Assembly (NCBI GenBank): GCA_009695405.1
Contig: SIAZ01000005.1
Coordinates: 1-31,267 of the forward strand
DNA length: 31,267 bases
From: Pedosphaera sp.
GTDB lineage: Bacteria; Verrucomicrobiota; Verrucomicrobiia; Limisphaerales; UBA9464
Direction of reading: 5' to 3'
Shown here: positions 23,058 through 31,267 of the stretch, piece after piece
Layout of the letters: each line of letters starts with the position of its first letter
Numbering within the stretch: the first letter of the stretch is position 1
The notes under the pieces: model-generated
The model's input: the letters and a program-made list of their open reading frames with translations, nothing else
Databases searched by the model: none
Told to the model about the DNA's origin: nothing
Position numbers and translations under genes: made by a program

Positions 23058-24052
23058 TTCATTTTGGTTCACCTTGGTGGCTAGTGGGAGTGCTTTTTCT
23101 TCCCTTTTTAGCTCTTTATCGACGGAGAATGTACAGGGTTCCAGTTTTTGTTTATTCGAGTTTGAGCTTGGTTAAAGGAGTTTTGCAGATGAACCGCTCC
23201 TTAGCAGAACGTGTCCTGATCAGTTTGCGTTGGATGTCGGTGGTGCTTTGTTTGATTGGAATGTCGCGCCCTCAACTTCCGGAGGGGAAAGAACCGAGGC
23301 GCGCCAGCGGTATCGACATTGCGGTTGCACTAGATCTCTCCGTTTCGATGTTGAGCGAAGATTTCGAATTGAAAGGAGAGAGAGTGAACCGATTGACAGT
23401 GGCGAAGGATACCTTGAAGACTTTCATTGAGAATCGGCCGAACGACCGAATTGGATTAGCAGTTTTTTCGACAGGAGCTTACATCGCGGCACCGCCCACT
23501 TTAGATCATGATTTTCTGAGGCGTCATTTGGATCGTCTTGAGGTTTTGGGTGAGCAAGGGACCGCGATTGGAGCTGGTTTAAGTGCAGCCGTGAACCGGT
23601 TGAGGGAGTTAAAATCGAAGAGTCGAATTGTGCTTTTGATCACTGATGGGCAAAACAATGCTGGTTCGGTGCCACCCTTGACAGCGGCAGAGGCAGCTCA
23701 ATCGTTGGGGGTCAAGGTGTATACCATTGGGGTGGGCATTCGTGGGACGGCTCCTATGCCAGTGGGAGTGGATGCTTATGGGCGAAAGGTTTATCGAGAG
23801 ATCCCCGTGGATATAGATGAAGAGACTTTGACTCAGATTGCCCTACGGACAGGCGGGCGATATTTCAGGGCGGACAGCACCAAGACATTACGATCTATTT
23901 ATGAGGAAATAGATCGGCTAGAGAAGACAGAGGTGGAGACGAACAAGTATGCTCTGTACACTGAGTTGATGCCGTGGTTCGTTTTCCCGGGAGTCGTGTT
24001 ATTTCTTTTAGAGTTGATTTTAGGACATACTGTTTGGAGACGTTTGCCCTGA
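23054..24052 (+). CDS. batA: BatA: membrane-anchored von Willebrand A protein
   Basis: The product has 332 residues. The N-terminal hairpin (about 5-22 and 55-70) matches the BatA N-terminal domain, with the vWA domain between about 85 and 290 and a final transmembrane helix (about 309-326). The metal site (MIDAS) is intact: DLSVS with D94, S96 and S98, T170 in GTAIGAG, and D198 in ITDGQ. BatA was named from the Bacteroides aerotolerance operon; the biochemical role of these proteins is not settled. The GTG start overlaps the upstream stop. BatBC begins 3 nt after its stop codon. Confidence 0.92.
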   Translation: MIHFGSPWWLVGVLFLPFLALYRRRMYRVPVFVYSSLSLVKGVLQMNRSLAERVLISLRWMSVVLCLIGMSRPQLPEGKEPRRASGIDIAVALDLSVSMLSEDFELKGERVNRLTVAKDTLKTFIENRPNDRIGLAVFSTGAYIAAPPTLDHDFLRRHLDRLEVLGEQGTAIGAGLSAAVNRLRELKSKSRIVLLITDGQNNAGSVPPLTAAEAAQSLGVKVYTIGVGIRGTAPMPVGVDAYGRKVYREIPVDIDEETLTQIALRTGGRYFRADSTKTLRSIYEEIDRLEKTEVETNKYALYTELMPWFVFPGVVLFLLELILGHTVWRRLP

Positions 24053-24055
24053 GCT

Positions 24056-26092
24056 ATGGATTTTGCACAGCCCAGACTTTTGGTGATGGCGGTGATACTG
24101 ACACCGCTGCTTGCTTGGTTTTTAATTTGGTCCTTCGGGCGCCAGAGAGCGATACTCTCTCAATTTGTGAGAGAGCGGCTTTGGGCAGACTTGATCGTGG
24201 GAGTATCGTCGAGGCGCCGAATTTTGAAGCGCTGTTTGCTAACCGGAGCCTTAGGGAGTTTGTTGCTAGCACTTTCTCAACCTCGTTTGGGATTGGGTGA
24301 AGAGGCGGCAGAGGCGTCGGGTAGAGACATTATTGTTTGTGTCGACGTTTCTCGATCAATGATGGCGACGGACGCCATTCCCAGTCGATTAGCTCGAGCT
24401 AAGCTGGCCTGTTATGATTTAATTTCTGTTGCGAAGTCCGATCGAATCGGATTGGTGGCCTTTGCGGGGTCGGCTTTTTTGCAATGCCCACTTGCGTTGG
24501 ACGGGGAGGCCTTTCGTCAAAATGTAGCAGCATTGGATCCGGATAACATACCTGAAGCTGGGACAGTGATTGGGGATGCTCTGGACGTTGCTTTGGAGGG
24601 ATTTGGTAAAGATTCGGTGACCCGTAAAGCGGTGATTTTAATTACCGATGGAGAGGACCACGATGATGAGGCCGTTTCAGCGGTTGGACGGCTATCCACG
24701 GCGGGAGTGCATTTGTTCGCACTGGGTGTGGGGACTCCGAGCGGTGAAATTCTGAGGAGTGTCGATCCTTACGGAAATTCGGTCTTCCTAAAGGATGAAG
24801 GTGGCAATCCGGTTCGATCCCGCCTGAATTCCGAGCTTCTGACCCAAATATCTGCCGCAGCCCGAGGTTTTTATCTTCCTTTACAGACGTCGAAGACGAT
24901 GCAAGAGCTTTATGATCGGGGGATTAAGCCGATGGAAGCCACCCGCTTTGAGTCCGCCAAAGTCCGTGCCCGCATTGAGCGATTTCAATGGCCGCTTGGG
25001 GTAGGGCTCATGTTTTTATTGATAGAATTCATGGTTTCAGAGGCGATCCGAACGAAGATTCGGGGGCGACTCAAGGAAGCGAAGACAGGTATTACGGTGG
25101 GAATTGGCGCAACCGTCCTCTTGGCAGTCGTGCCTAGGGCTTTGAATGCTGGAACAGACGAGGCCTTGAAAAAATATGAGCAGGGCGAGTTTAAGATTTC
25201 GCGGGAGATTTACGAAGGCGAAGCGCGTCAAAATCCGGAAGATCTAAGGTTGCGATTTAATGCGGGAGCGGCGGCCTATCGAGAGGGCGATTTTAAAGGT
25301 GCCGCTGGCCTTTTTGAGCAAGTGTTGCGGGCCCCAGAACTCAAACTGCAGCAGCAGGGATGGTTTAATTTAGGCAATGCTCGGTTCAGAGGTGGCGAGC
25401 AAGAAAAGGATCCGGCAAAGAAGAAGGAGCAATGGGAGCAAGCGCTGGCCAGCTTTAGTGCGGCTGCTAAAATGGATCCGAATGATTTGGCTGCCAGAGA
25501 GAATGCCGAGTTTGTGCGTCAGTCGATACAGTCGATGCCGCCGCCTCCACAGTCGCAAGATTCAAATGAGTCGAAGGAATCTAAAAAAGATCCCAAGGAG
25601 AAGGACCAAAAAGAAAAAGAGAAATCCGAGAAGCCAAATTCGGAAGACTCTAAAAAGGATTCAACCGGAGATAAATCCCAAGAGCAGGAGAAAGCGGGCG
25701 CGGCTAAGTCTGCCGATGGGAACAAAAAAGGAGATTCATCGGAGAAGTCGACTCAGGGAGAGAAGGAAGAGTCAGGCGACAAGCAGAAAGACAAGCAGAA
25801 CGAGAAGGAAGCATCTAAGGATTCGGCAGGTAAGGGGGAGAAAGACAAGGAGAAGGGAGAAGACGGAAAGCAGGCTCAAGTGGGCAAGGATGGGACAGAT
25901 AAGCGAGAGAGTGAGGGAATCCGAAGGGGCGAGGATAAGGACGATCGCAAGGGCACATTGATGACCGTGCGCGAGGCGGAAAAGGTTTTGGATGAGCAAA
26001 AGAATCAGGAGAAAGCCCTACTTTTACGCAATCGATCAGGAGGGAGTAACGAGAAGGGGGCATCAGCAAAACAGGGTAGGAAACCATGGTAA
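24056..26092 (+). CDS. batB: Fused BatB-BatC: von Willebrand A plus TPR protein with charged linker
   Basis: The product has 678 residues. Residues 1-335 are BatB-like: two N-terminal membrane segments (about 7-27 and 58-75), a vWA domain with intact MIDAS (D97, S99, S101 in DVSRS; T170; D198 in ITDGE) and a third membrane segment (about 312-328). A further hydrophobic segment, 345-365 ending in LNAG, resembles the signal sequence of a separate BatC. TPR-like repeats follow (about 366-490: AGAAAYREGDFKGAAGLFEQ, WFNLGNARFRGGE, ALASFSAAAKMDPND). A Lys/Glu/Ser/Asp-rich low-complexity region (about 500-635) leads to the BatC-type end MTVREAEKVLDEQKNQEKALL. The embedded signal-like segment supports an in-frame fusion of two ancestral genes. 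Confidence 0.9.
   Translation: MDFAQPRLLVMAVILTPLLAWFLIWSFGRQRAILSQFVRERLWADLIVGVSSRRRILKRCLLTGALGSLLLALSQPRLGLGEEAAEASGRDIIVCVDVSRSMMATDAIPSRLARAKLACYDLISVAKSDRIGLVAFAGSAFLQCPLALDGEAFRQNVAALDPDNIPEAGTVIGDALDVALEGFGKDSVTRKAVILITDGEDHDDEAVSAVGRLSTAGVHLFALGVGTPSGEILRSVDPYGNSVFLKDEGGNPVRSRLNSELLTQISAAARGFYLPLQTSKTMQELYDRGIKPMEATRFESAKVRARIERFQWPLGVGLMFLLIEFMVSEAIRTKIRGRLKEAKTGITVGIGATVLLAVVPRALNAGTDEALKKYEQGEFKISREIYEGEARQNPEDLRLRFNAGAAAYREGDFKGAAGLFEQVLRAPELKLQQQGWFNLGNARFRGGEQEKDPAKKKEQWEQALASFSAAAKMDPNDLAARENAEFVRQSIQSMPPPPQSQDSNESKESKKDPKEKDQKEKEKSEKPNSEDSKKDSTGDKSQEQEKAGAAKSADGNKKGDSSEKSTQGEKEESGDKQKDKQNEKEASKDSAGKGEKDKEKGEDGKQAQVGKDGTDKRESEGIRRGEDKDDRKGTLMTVREAEKVLDEQKNQEKALLLRNRSGGSNEKGASAKQGRKPW
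25553..25960 (+). repeat. Low-complexity Lys/Glu/Ser/Asp-coding tract within batB-batC
   Basis: The coding strand here is very purine-rich (long runs of gaag, aaag, gaga) and encodes about 135 residues made mainly of K, E, S, D, G and Q, with many short KEK, KDK and SEK patterns but no exact long unit. It links the TPR region to the conserved C-terminal helix and is predicted to be disordered. Such tracts vary in length between relatives and are prone to slippage, and they give spurious long frames on both strands. Confidence 0.75.
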
Positions 26093-27879
26093 ATTCGAGT
26101 CGAGAATTTCAGTTGCGGCAGAAGGCTTCCGGCTACAGGTGGGTTGCTTTGTTGTGGGCAATGGCGGTGCTGCAGATGCGGGCAGGAACAGTCCGAGTTG
26201 AGCTAGACCGTTTTTTTATGGAGTCAGGGGAGTCGGTCCCCTTGAAAGTGATTGTAGAGGATGCGCAATCGACGGTAGTGCCGAGGTTGCCTCCGATTCC
26301 ACTGATCGCTGGAGTCGAGTATCTTGGACTTGAGCAACGGTCTCAGATCATCAATGGCGTTTCTTCATTCCAGGTGACATTTCGTTATCGGATTCAACTG
26401 CGTGGAGAAGGAGAATTAGTTATCCCAGCAATAACAGTATCCTCCAAGACTGGGGATTTGAGGACTGTACCGGTGAGTGGGCGTATTTTGGCCCCGACAA
26501 AGACTACAAATTCGGTTTCTTTGAAGATCTATACTGGTCGTGATTCCTGCTATGTGGGCGAGGTTCTTCTTTATGAGCTTCAATTGCAGGTGGGGGTGAA
26601 TTTAAGAGAAGCATCGTCGCCGAAGATATCCTTTGATGGATTTGTGACTGGGCGATCGACACCGAATCAGTCGGCTCAGTTTGTAAGAGACGGCAGCGTC
26701 GTGGGAGTATTGACGTCGCGCATGACAGCGACTCCAACGAAAGAAGGTGATCTCATGTTAGGGCCAGCTTCCCAAGAGGTAGTTGTTGAGACTGGTCGGC
26801 GACGGGCAAGAAGCCTACTGGATAGTTTTTTTGGCGGTAACGAAGATGCGGAGAGAAAAACGGTCGAGGCGCAAGGGCAAGCGATTCGGGTGAAGCCATT
26901 GCCACTTGAAGGTCGACCTGTTGGGTTTTCGGGAGCTATCGGGCGATTCACTGTGGAAGCATCAGTATCGCGGACGAACCTAGTGGTGGGAGATGCGATT
27001 ACTCTGCGGTATACGGTGGCTGGGAGCGGGACATTTGATGGATTACCATCGCCACAATTGGTTGCCTCCGAGGGGTTGAAAATCTATCCGAGTACCAATG
27101 CCTTTGTTGCCGACGATACTTTGGGGCTTTATGGGAGAAAAACCTTTGAAGAAGTGGTCCTTGTCGAGAACTCCGGCACACAATCCTTAAACTTCGAGCC
27201 TTACAGTTTTTTTGATCCGACGACCGGACATTATACGACAGCGCGGTTGAAGCCGGTAGCGATCCGAGTGAGAGAAATGGGCTCGAGGGAAAAGCCTGCG
27301 CCGCCTATGCCTGTGGCCAATATAACTGGTGGCGAAGGCAAACAAGAGAAACAGAAAGGGGGACTACAGCCTCTTTTTGCGGCTTCGGGTGAACGCCTTT
27401 CGGGGAAGGCTTTCTGGCCGACAGAGGGTTGGTTTTTTGGGTCGATCCTTGTGCCATTCTTGGGGGCGGGATTGTTTAGCGGATGGAGCGAACTGCGCCG
27501 TCGGCGTCGTCACACAAATCGCCCCACTCGGCGGGATATAGATCGGATGTCAGTTCAGCAACAGGTCGGAATTTTGAGATCGACCGTTAAGTCAGGAGAT
27601 TCGAGGCACTTCTTCGACGCACTCAATGAGGTTCTTCGTCAGCAAGTGGCGTTGACCTTAGGATTGCCCTTTGCGGCAGCTGTAACCACTGGAGATATGG
27701 ATAGAGCTCTCGTGGGGCGAGGAGTCTCAGTTGAAACGGTTGAGAAATTAAATTGTCTCTTTATTGCCTCAGACGCGGTTCGATTTGCACCGACGGCGTT
27801 GCCGGATGAACTAGCGACGTTGAGTGCTCTTGCTGAGGTCGTCTTGGCTGAATTACAGTCATTGGAGGACAAGGGATGA
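26086..27879 (+). CDS. batD: BatD/oxygen-tolerance family protein
   Basis: The product has 597 residues. A basic stretch and hydrophobic segment (about 18-33) form a signal peptide, so the bulk is outside the cytoplasm. Repeated beta-sandwich modules follow, with the family features GESVPLKVIVED, RYRIQLRGEGELVIPAI, YVGEVLLYELQLQV and the second-half repeat VVGDAITLRYTVAGSGTFDG. A transmembrane segment near residue 447-466 (WFFGSILVPFLGAGLFSGW) is followed by a cytoplasmic helical domain (about 480-597). This layout is that of BatD. Its start overlaps the batBC stop by 7 nt and its stop overlaps the batE start by 4 nt. Confidence 0.9.
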   Translation: MVNSSREFQLRQKASGYRWVALLWAMAVLQMRAGTVRVELDRFFMESGESVPLKVIVEDAQSTVVPRLPPIPLIAGVEYLGLEQRSQIINGVSSFQVTFRYRIQLRGEGELVIPAITVSSKTGDLRTVPVSGRILAPTKTTNSVSLKIYTGRDSCYVGEVLLYELQLQVGVNLREASSPKISFDGFVTGRSTPNQSAQFVRDGSVVGVLTSRMTATPTKEGDLMLGPASQEVVVETGRRRARSLLDSFFGGNEDAERKTVEAQGQAIRVKPLPLEGRPVGFSGAIGRFTVEASVSRTNLVVGDAITLRYTVAGSGTFDGLPSPQLVASEGLKIYPSTNAFVADDTLGLYGRKTFEEVVLVENSGTQSLNFEPYSFFDPTTGHYTTARLKPVAIRVREMGSREKPAPPMPVANITGGEGKQEKQKGGLQPLFAASGERLSGKAFWPTEGWFFGSILVPFLGAGLFSGWSELRRRRRHTNRPTRRDIDRMSVQQQVGILRSTVKSGDSRHFFDALNEVLRQQVALTLGLPFAAAVTTGDMDRALVGRGVSVETVEKLNCLFIASDAVRFAPTALPDELATLSALAEVVLAELQSLEDKG

Positions 27880-28622
27880 AAAAGCTTTTGCTGAATTTTG
27901 CGCGGAGTCTTTTGATGCTCTCGTGGGTGATATTGATCGGACTTTTTCCGGCTTGGGCAGAATCGGTCTTTGACAAAGGCGTGGCCGAGTATTCGGCGGG
28001 TCATTTTCCTGAGGCGATTAGTGCCTTTGAGCAATCGATTACCCAACACGGAGATTCGGTGGGAAGTCGTTATAATTTAGGAAACGCGCTGTATCGGAAT
28101 GGCGAGGTGGGGCGAGCTATTGCGGAATGGCGGTTGGCTGAGAGGGGGGCCCCTTGGCAATTCGATATTCGCTCAAATCTTGAGTTTGCCCGTACTCAAT
28201 TGGGTGTTTCACCCGTTTCATTTTGGGATAAAAGTCTCGCCCGTATGCGGCCAGAGTTCTGGGGGCCTTGGGCCTTGGGTATCGCTTGGACTTGGTTTGT
28301 ATTTTTCCTCTTGAGCCAGAGACACTTGGAATTTGGAGTTCGTTATGGGGCTATAACCCGAGCGTTAAAGGGGGTGGCTGTCATCTTCTTGATTGGGTAC
28401 TGCATCTCTTTTTCTGTTCGATATTCGAGGTTGAATGCCGTGGTAGTGAAGCCGAATGTAGGAGCCCGATTTGGGCCGGTGGAGGAGGCAGCGATCGCCT
28501 TCCCCTTGGCAGATGGGACAGAGGTCCGGGTGTATGAAGAGCGAGGTGGATGGTCTCGAGTCGTTGATTCGGTCGGTCACAGTGGTTGGGTTCAAAAAGA
28601 CGACGTCTTTCGGATTCCATAA
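27876..28622 (+). CDS. batE: BatE: TPR plus SH3-like membrane protein
   Basis: The product has 248 residues: a signal peptide (about 1-28, ending AWAES), two TPR units (about 29-100: KGVAEYSAGHFPEAISAFEQ and RYNLGNALYRNGEVGRAIAE), two transmembrane segments (about 127-147 and 163-181), then a bacterial SH3-like domain (about 190-248: VVKPNVGARFGP, GTEVRVYEERGGWSRV, GHSGWVQKDDVFRI). The TPR-TM-SH3 order is that of BatE. It is the last Bat gene. No clear terminator lies in the 38 nt before the next gene, so the S41-like gene may be read through. Confidence 0.9.
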   Translation: MKKLLLNFARSLLMLSWVILIGLFPAWAESVFDKGVAEYSAGHFPEAISAFEQSITQHGDSVGSRYNLGNALYRNGEVGRAIAEWRLAERGAPWQFDIRSNLEFARTQLGVSPVSFWDKSLARMRPEFWGPWALGIAWTWFVFFLLSQRHLEFGVRYGAITRALKGVAVIFLIGYCISFSVRYSRLNAVVVKPNVGARFGPVEEAAIAFPLADGTEVRVYEERGGWSRVVDSVGHSGWVQKDDVFRIP

Positions 28623-28660
28623 CCAACAGCGTTGGTTGAAGCTGTCAGAGAAAAATTATT

Positions 28661-29650
28661 ATGATTCAGTTGATAGAATTGTACCGCGGTCAGTCGTTGG
28701 GGTTCGCTAAGAGTAGGCCGAGACTGCGCGAGATTCTGGGACTCATTTTTCTTGGATTGCCCTTGATGCTATGCGGATCAGAAAAGGAGGTAGCGCCCGT
28801 CCTAACCTCTCCTCTTTCTCCCTCCGAGGCTCCGACTGTTTCGAGGGTTAGTGTGACTTTGGAATCAACGAAGAGAGATGAAGTAATTGGAAGTCGGCGA
28901 TTCGAGGGCGGGATTTTGTATGTACAGGTTGGGAGAGTGACCTCTGCATTAAAGGGGCGATTGGGCGAACTTTTTCGAGAAGCGAAGTGGACGAACGGAT
29001 CAACAGGGTTGGTTCTGGATCTTCGATTTTGTGATGGGGATGGATTTGAAGCTGTCGGCGCGGTGACCTCTCTCTTTTCCGAGCGATCGGGCGAAGTGTT
29101 TCAATGGGAAAGCAAAGCCGTATTTACAGATGGGGTAAGCCACCTTTGGACAAAGCCCTTGGCGGTATTGATCAATGGGAAGACGCAGGGGGCAGCGAGT
29201 ATTTTGGCCGCGGTTTTACGCGAAGAAACAGGAGCTATTCTTTTGGGACAGGCCACGGCCAGTTTCCCTTCAGGACTTAAGGAGGCTGTCAGCGAGGAAA
29301 GGGTTCAATCGAATATTTCTAGTGGATCCGTGCGTTTATCGAACGGCAGCGAGATTTCGACGAAAGGCGTCCAAGCGGATATAGAAGTCCGAGTAAAAGA
29401 GGAAGAAGAGCGAGTTTTAATGATCGATTTGCTGGAGATGACTTCCGCACAGACCGTCAAAACACTTAAGACAAATAAGGCGCGAATTCGTCTTAACGAG
29501 GCGGAATTAGTCCGAGCGCATCGGGAAGGGTCGACCCCTAGAGAATTGGCACGCGGGCCCCAGAAGGAGTCCGCACCAGAGGGACGAGACTTGGTATTGG
29601 GGAGAGGAGTGGACGTCCTCCGTGGATTGGCTTTTTTGAGGGTACCTTAA
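28661..29650 (+). CDS. S41-family-like protein, probably catalytically inactive
   Basis: The product has 329 residues with an N-terminal hydrophobic segment (about 24-39, LREILGLIFLGLPLMLCG) that is a signal or anchor; the Cys is not in a proper lipobox. The core resembles C-terminal processing peptidases (S41): GGILYVQVGRVTSALKG, STGLVLDLRFCDGDGFEAVG, PLAVLINGKTQGAASILAA, GAILLGQATASFPSG and KGVQADIEV. Aligned by eye with Prc/CtpA, the catalytic Ser of the SASASE motif falls on Gly (TQGAAS), and the catalytic Lys of the FGKG motif falls on Phe (ATASFPSG). No PDZ domain is present. This suggests a pseudopeptidase. The C-terminal 60 residues are not recognised. The gene is 38 nt behind batE on the same strand. 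Confidence 0.75.
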   Translation: MIQLIELYRGQSLGFAKSRPRLREILGLIFLGLPLMLCGSEKEVAPVLTSPLSPSEAPTVSRVSVTLESTKRDEVIGSRRFEGGILYVQVGRVTSALKGRLGELFREAKWTNGSTGLVLDLRFCDGDGFEAVGAVTSLFSERSGEVFQWESKAVFTDGVSHLWTKPLAVLINGKTQGAASILAAVLREETGAILLGQATASFPSGLKEAVSEERVQSNISSGSVRLSNGSEISTKGVQADIEVRVKEEEERVLMIDLLEMTSAQTVKTLKTNKARIRLNEAELVRAHREGSTPRELARGPQKESAPEGRDLVLGRGVDVLRGLAFLRVP

Positions 29651-29715
29651 TTTTCTTTTGAAGCTGGGTAATGCGGTCTTTTGACATAAGCGCCGGTCTG
29701 GATATTCTGAGGCCC

Positions 29716-31011
29716 ATGTTTATTGTTCGGCATTCAGACACGGACTATGCGGCACAACTGGATCGTGCGACGACGTCCTCGTCCATGTTTGATCCAAAAA
29801 TCGAGAGTCGAGCGCGGGAAATTCTGGAGGCAGTGCGCACTCGAGGAGATGCAGCACTTCTAGAATTTACTTCGCGATTTGATGGAGCGAACCTTAGCGC
29901 AGAGGGAATCGCAGTGTCTCGGGTAGAGACATTGGCTGCGTCGGTGTCGGCGGGGACTGAACTGCGATCAGCGGTGACTGAAGCCTCGAAGAACATCACC
30001 GCATTTTCCCGTCGGTCACGTCGTCGGGATTGGTCATCAAAGAATTCTCATGGAGGGGTTGTGGGAGAGGTTTTCCAACCCTTCCAACGCGTGGGAATTT
30101 ATATTCCAGGCGGGACGGCACCGTTAGTGTCGACGGCATTGATGACCATTACTTTGGCGAAAGTAGCGGGATGCCCAGAGATAGTAGTTTGCACGCCGTG
30201 CGATAAAGAGGGTTCGATTAATTCGGCATTACTTTTTGCGGCGGTCCAAGCTGGGGCGACGGAAATTCATCGATTAGGTGGAGCGCAGGCAATTGCCGCT
30301 ATGGCCTATGGGACGCAGTCGATTCGTCGAGTCAATAAGGTATTTGGGCCCGGCAATGCTTATGTTGTTGCGGCAAAGCGTCTTCTTTTTGGGCAGATAG
30401 CCATTGATCTCTTACCGGGACCTAGTGAGGTGTTAGTTTTGGCGGATGACACGGCGGACCCACGCTCAGCTGCTGCGGATCTTTTGGCTCAAGCGGAGCA
30501 TGGATCTGGACACGAGCGGGTGTGGTTAGTGACTCCGTCGTTAAAAGTCTTAAAGGCGGTTGATAGAGAAATTCAGCGGCAGTTACCCACCTTGAAACGA
30601 AGGGGATTTATTCAGCGAGCATTGGATGCGAACGGGTGGTTAATTCAGGTTCCTGATATGGAAACCGGCGTAGCCCTTGCTAATCGATTAGCCCCAGAGC
30701 ACTGCGAGTTAATGATTCGGGATGCTCGAAAGTGGGCGGCCCAGATTCGAACTGCTGGGGCTCTCTTTTTGGGAAATTCGTCCCCGACTGTTTTAGGGGA
30801 CTACGTGGCTGGCCCGAGTCATACCTTACCGACGGGTGGTGGAGGTGCCAGTTTTGCTGGGTTGACCGTAGATCAGTTTCAACGTCGGACTAGTGTCATT
30901 GAGTACGGTCGACCGGCATTAAAGAAGGCATTGGGAGCGGTCCGTTGCTTTGCGGGTCTAGAAGGGTTAGACGCCCACGGGCGGTCGGCGGATATTCGAT
31001 TTTCGAAATAA
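29716..31011 (+). CDS. hisD: Histidinol dehydrogenase
   Basis: HisD makes histidine from histidinol in two NAD-dependent oxidations and uses zinc. The 431-residue product from the ATG at 29716 has the expected RGDAALLEFTSRFDG near the start, RVGIYIPGGTAPLVSTALM, GGAQAIAAMAYGT, KVFGPGNAYVVAAKRLL, the DLLPGPSEVLVLAD block, QAEHGSGH with a zinc ligand, and LAPEHCEL with the catalytic Glu-His pair. The end LPTGGGGASFAGLTVDQF also matches. An ATG at 29671 would add 15 residues with no family match; a TGAGG precedes 29716. No other his gene is in the window. Confidence 0.96.
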   Translation: MFIVRHSDTDYAAQLDRATTSSSMFDPKIESRAREILEAVRTRGDAALLEFTSRFDGANLSAEGIAVSRVETLAASVSAGTELRSAVTEASKNITAFSRRSRRRDWSSKNSHGGVVGEVFQPFQRVGIYIPGGTAPLVSTALMTITLAKVAGCPEIVVCTPCDKEGSINSALLFAAVQAGATEIHRLGGAQAIAAMAYGTQSIRRVNKVFGPGNAYVVAAKRLLFGQIAIDLLPGPSEVLVLADDTADPRSAAADLLAQAEHGSGHERVWLVTPSLKVLKAVDREIQRQLPTLKRRGFIQRALDANGWLIQVPDMETGVALANRLAPEHCELMIRDARKWAAQIRTAGALFLGNSSPTVLGDYVAGPSHTLPTGGGGASFAGLTVDQFQRRTSVIEYGRPALKKALGAVRCFAGLEGLDAHGRSADIRFSK

Positions 31012-31164
31012 GGCAGTTTTTGTTTAGAATTTGATTCCAACGGCGGATTCAAGTGGCTAGCGCAAGGGGGAGAGGATGGAAACGGGCCAGAAGCTGTGTG
31101 AGGCATGTGATTCGATCGGCTAGTGCAACTTCTTGTCTGTAAAAGTTTAGGATACCAACGATCC

Positions 31165-31209
31165 CGGCCATAGGGCCGATGGAGCGGAGCGGAATCGGCC
31201 CTATGGCCG
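31165..31209. repeat. Perfect 16-bp inverted repeat downstream of hisD
   Basis: CGGCCATAGGGCCGAT (31165-31180) and its exact reverse complement (31194-31209) flank a 13-nt purine-rich loop that itself contains two gagcg units. Each arm is also nearly self-complementary. The stem could fold as a hairpin in either strand, but no T-run follows, so it is not a standard intrinsic terminator. It lies 154 nt after the hisD stop codon. The rest of 31012-31267 shows no supported gene; the window ends with GGAAGGAG, which could be a ribosome binding site for a gene just beyond the edge. Confidence 0.7.
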
Positions 31210-31267
31210 AGACTCGCCCGTCTTCTGGGGTTGCCGGTGTCCGGCCAAAGCTGAAATCTGGAAGGAG

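Noticed and set aside
25377..25961. Long Arg/Lys-rich frame overlapping the batB-batC linker
   Set aside because: It is the shifted reading of the purine-rich low-complexity tract; the true frame holds clear TPR and BatC features.
28661..28790. Lipoprotein signal in the S41-like protein
   Set aside because: The residues before the Cys (LPLMLC) do not fit a lipobox, which needs a small residue at the position before Cys.
31076..31123. Small frame of 15 codons with a purine-rich site (GGGGGAGAGG) before the ATG
   Set aside because: It is too short, with no known match. The Shine-Dalgarno-like match alone is not enough.
1..31267. Defence system, prophage, IS element or CRISPR array
   Set aside because: No transposase, integrase, phage, nuclease-effector or spaced direct-repeat pattern was seen on either strand. 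The window is almost entirely filled with conserved housekeeping and envelope genes.

Overview
The window looks like chromosomal DNA of a PVC-superphylum bacterium, most likely Verrucomicrobiota (inference). The clues are two planctomycete-type cytochrome c modules fused to a SUMF1-like domain, a prepilin-like protein ending in an H-X9-EG motif, a complete BatA/BatBC/BatD/BatE operon, zinc-free forms of S4 and S14, and ribosomal proteins with lineage-type extensions. No IS element, prophage, CRISPR array or other mobile element was seen. Most of the window is housekeeping sequence.

Layout. (1) 1-8148 is a mixed, mostly housekeeping region: a possible truncated minus-strand gene at the left edge, ruvC, mogA, a secreted alpha/beta hydrolase, tRNA-Tyr (minus), a minus-strand trio (periplasmic rhodanese, cytochrome c/SUMF1 fusion, prepilin-like protein), then ruvA overlapping a DUF374 acyltransferase gene, and a converging def gene. 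(2) 8399-21169 is one long plus-strand ribosomal supercluster: rplB-rpsS-rplV-rpsC-rplP-rpmC-rpsQ-rplN-rplX-rplE-rpsN-rpsH-rplF-rplR-rpsE-rplO-secY-map-rpmJ-rpsM-rpsK-rpsD-rpoA-rplQ, closed by a strong intrinsic terminator at 21187-21215. It begins at rplB, so rpsJ, rplC, rplD and rplW are not upstream, and rpmD, adk and infA are absent from their usual slots. (3) 21277-28622 is a Bat operon: DUF58, a DUF4381-like membrane protein, BatA, a fused BatB-BatC, BatD and BatE, with overlapping or nearly touching genes and no adjacent MoxR ATPase gene. (4) 28661-31011 holds an S41-like protein that appears to have lost both catalytic residues, then hisD. The right edge (31012-31267) is non-coding as far as can be seen and carries a perfect 16-bp inverted repeat.

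Function. The supercluster supplies ribosomes, the SecY channel, N-terminal methionine removal and RNA polymerase alpha. Def, on the opposite strand just upstream, performs the deformylation step that precedes Map. The Bat genes are expected to form an envelope complex of two membrane-anchored von Willebrand A proteins with TPR and beta-rich partners, usually powered by a MoxR ATPase that must be encoded elsewhere. The S41-like pseudoenzyme directly behind the Bat operon, the lineage-specific extensions on S11, S5 and L17, and the truncated layout of the ribosomal cluster are the points most worth a second look. I did not find convincing evidence for a wholly new defence or mobile system.
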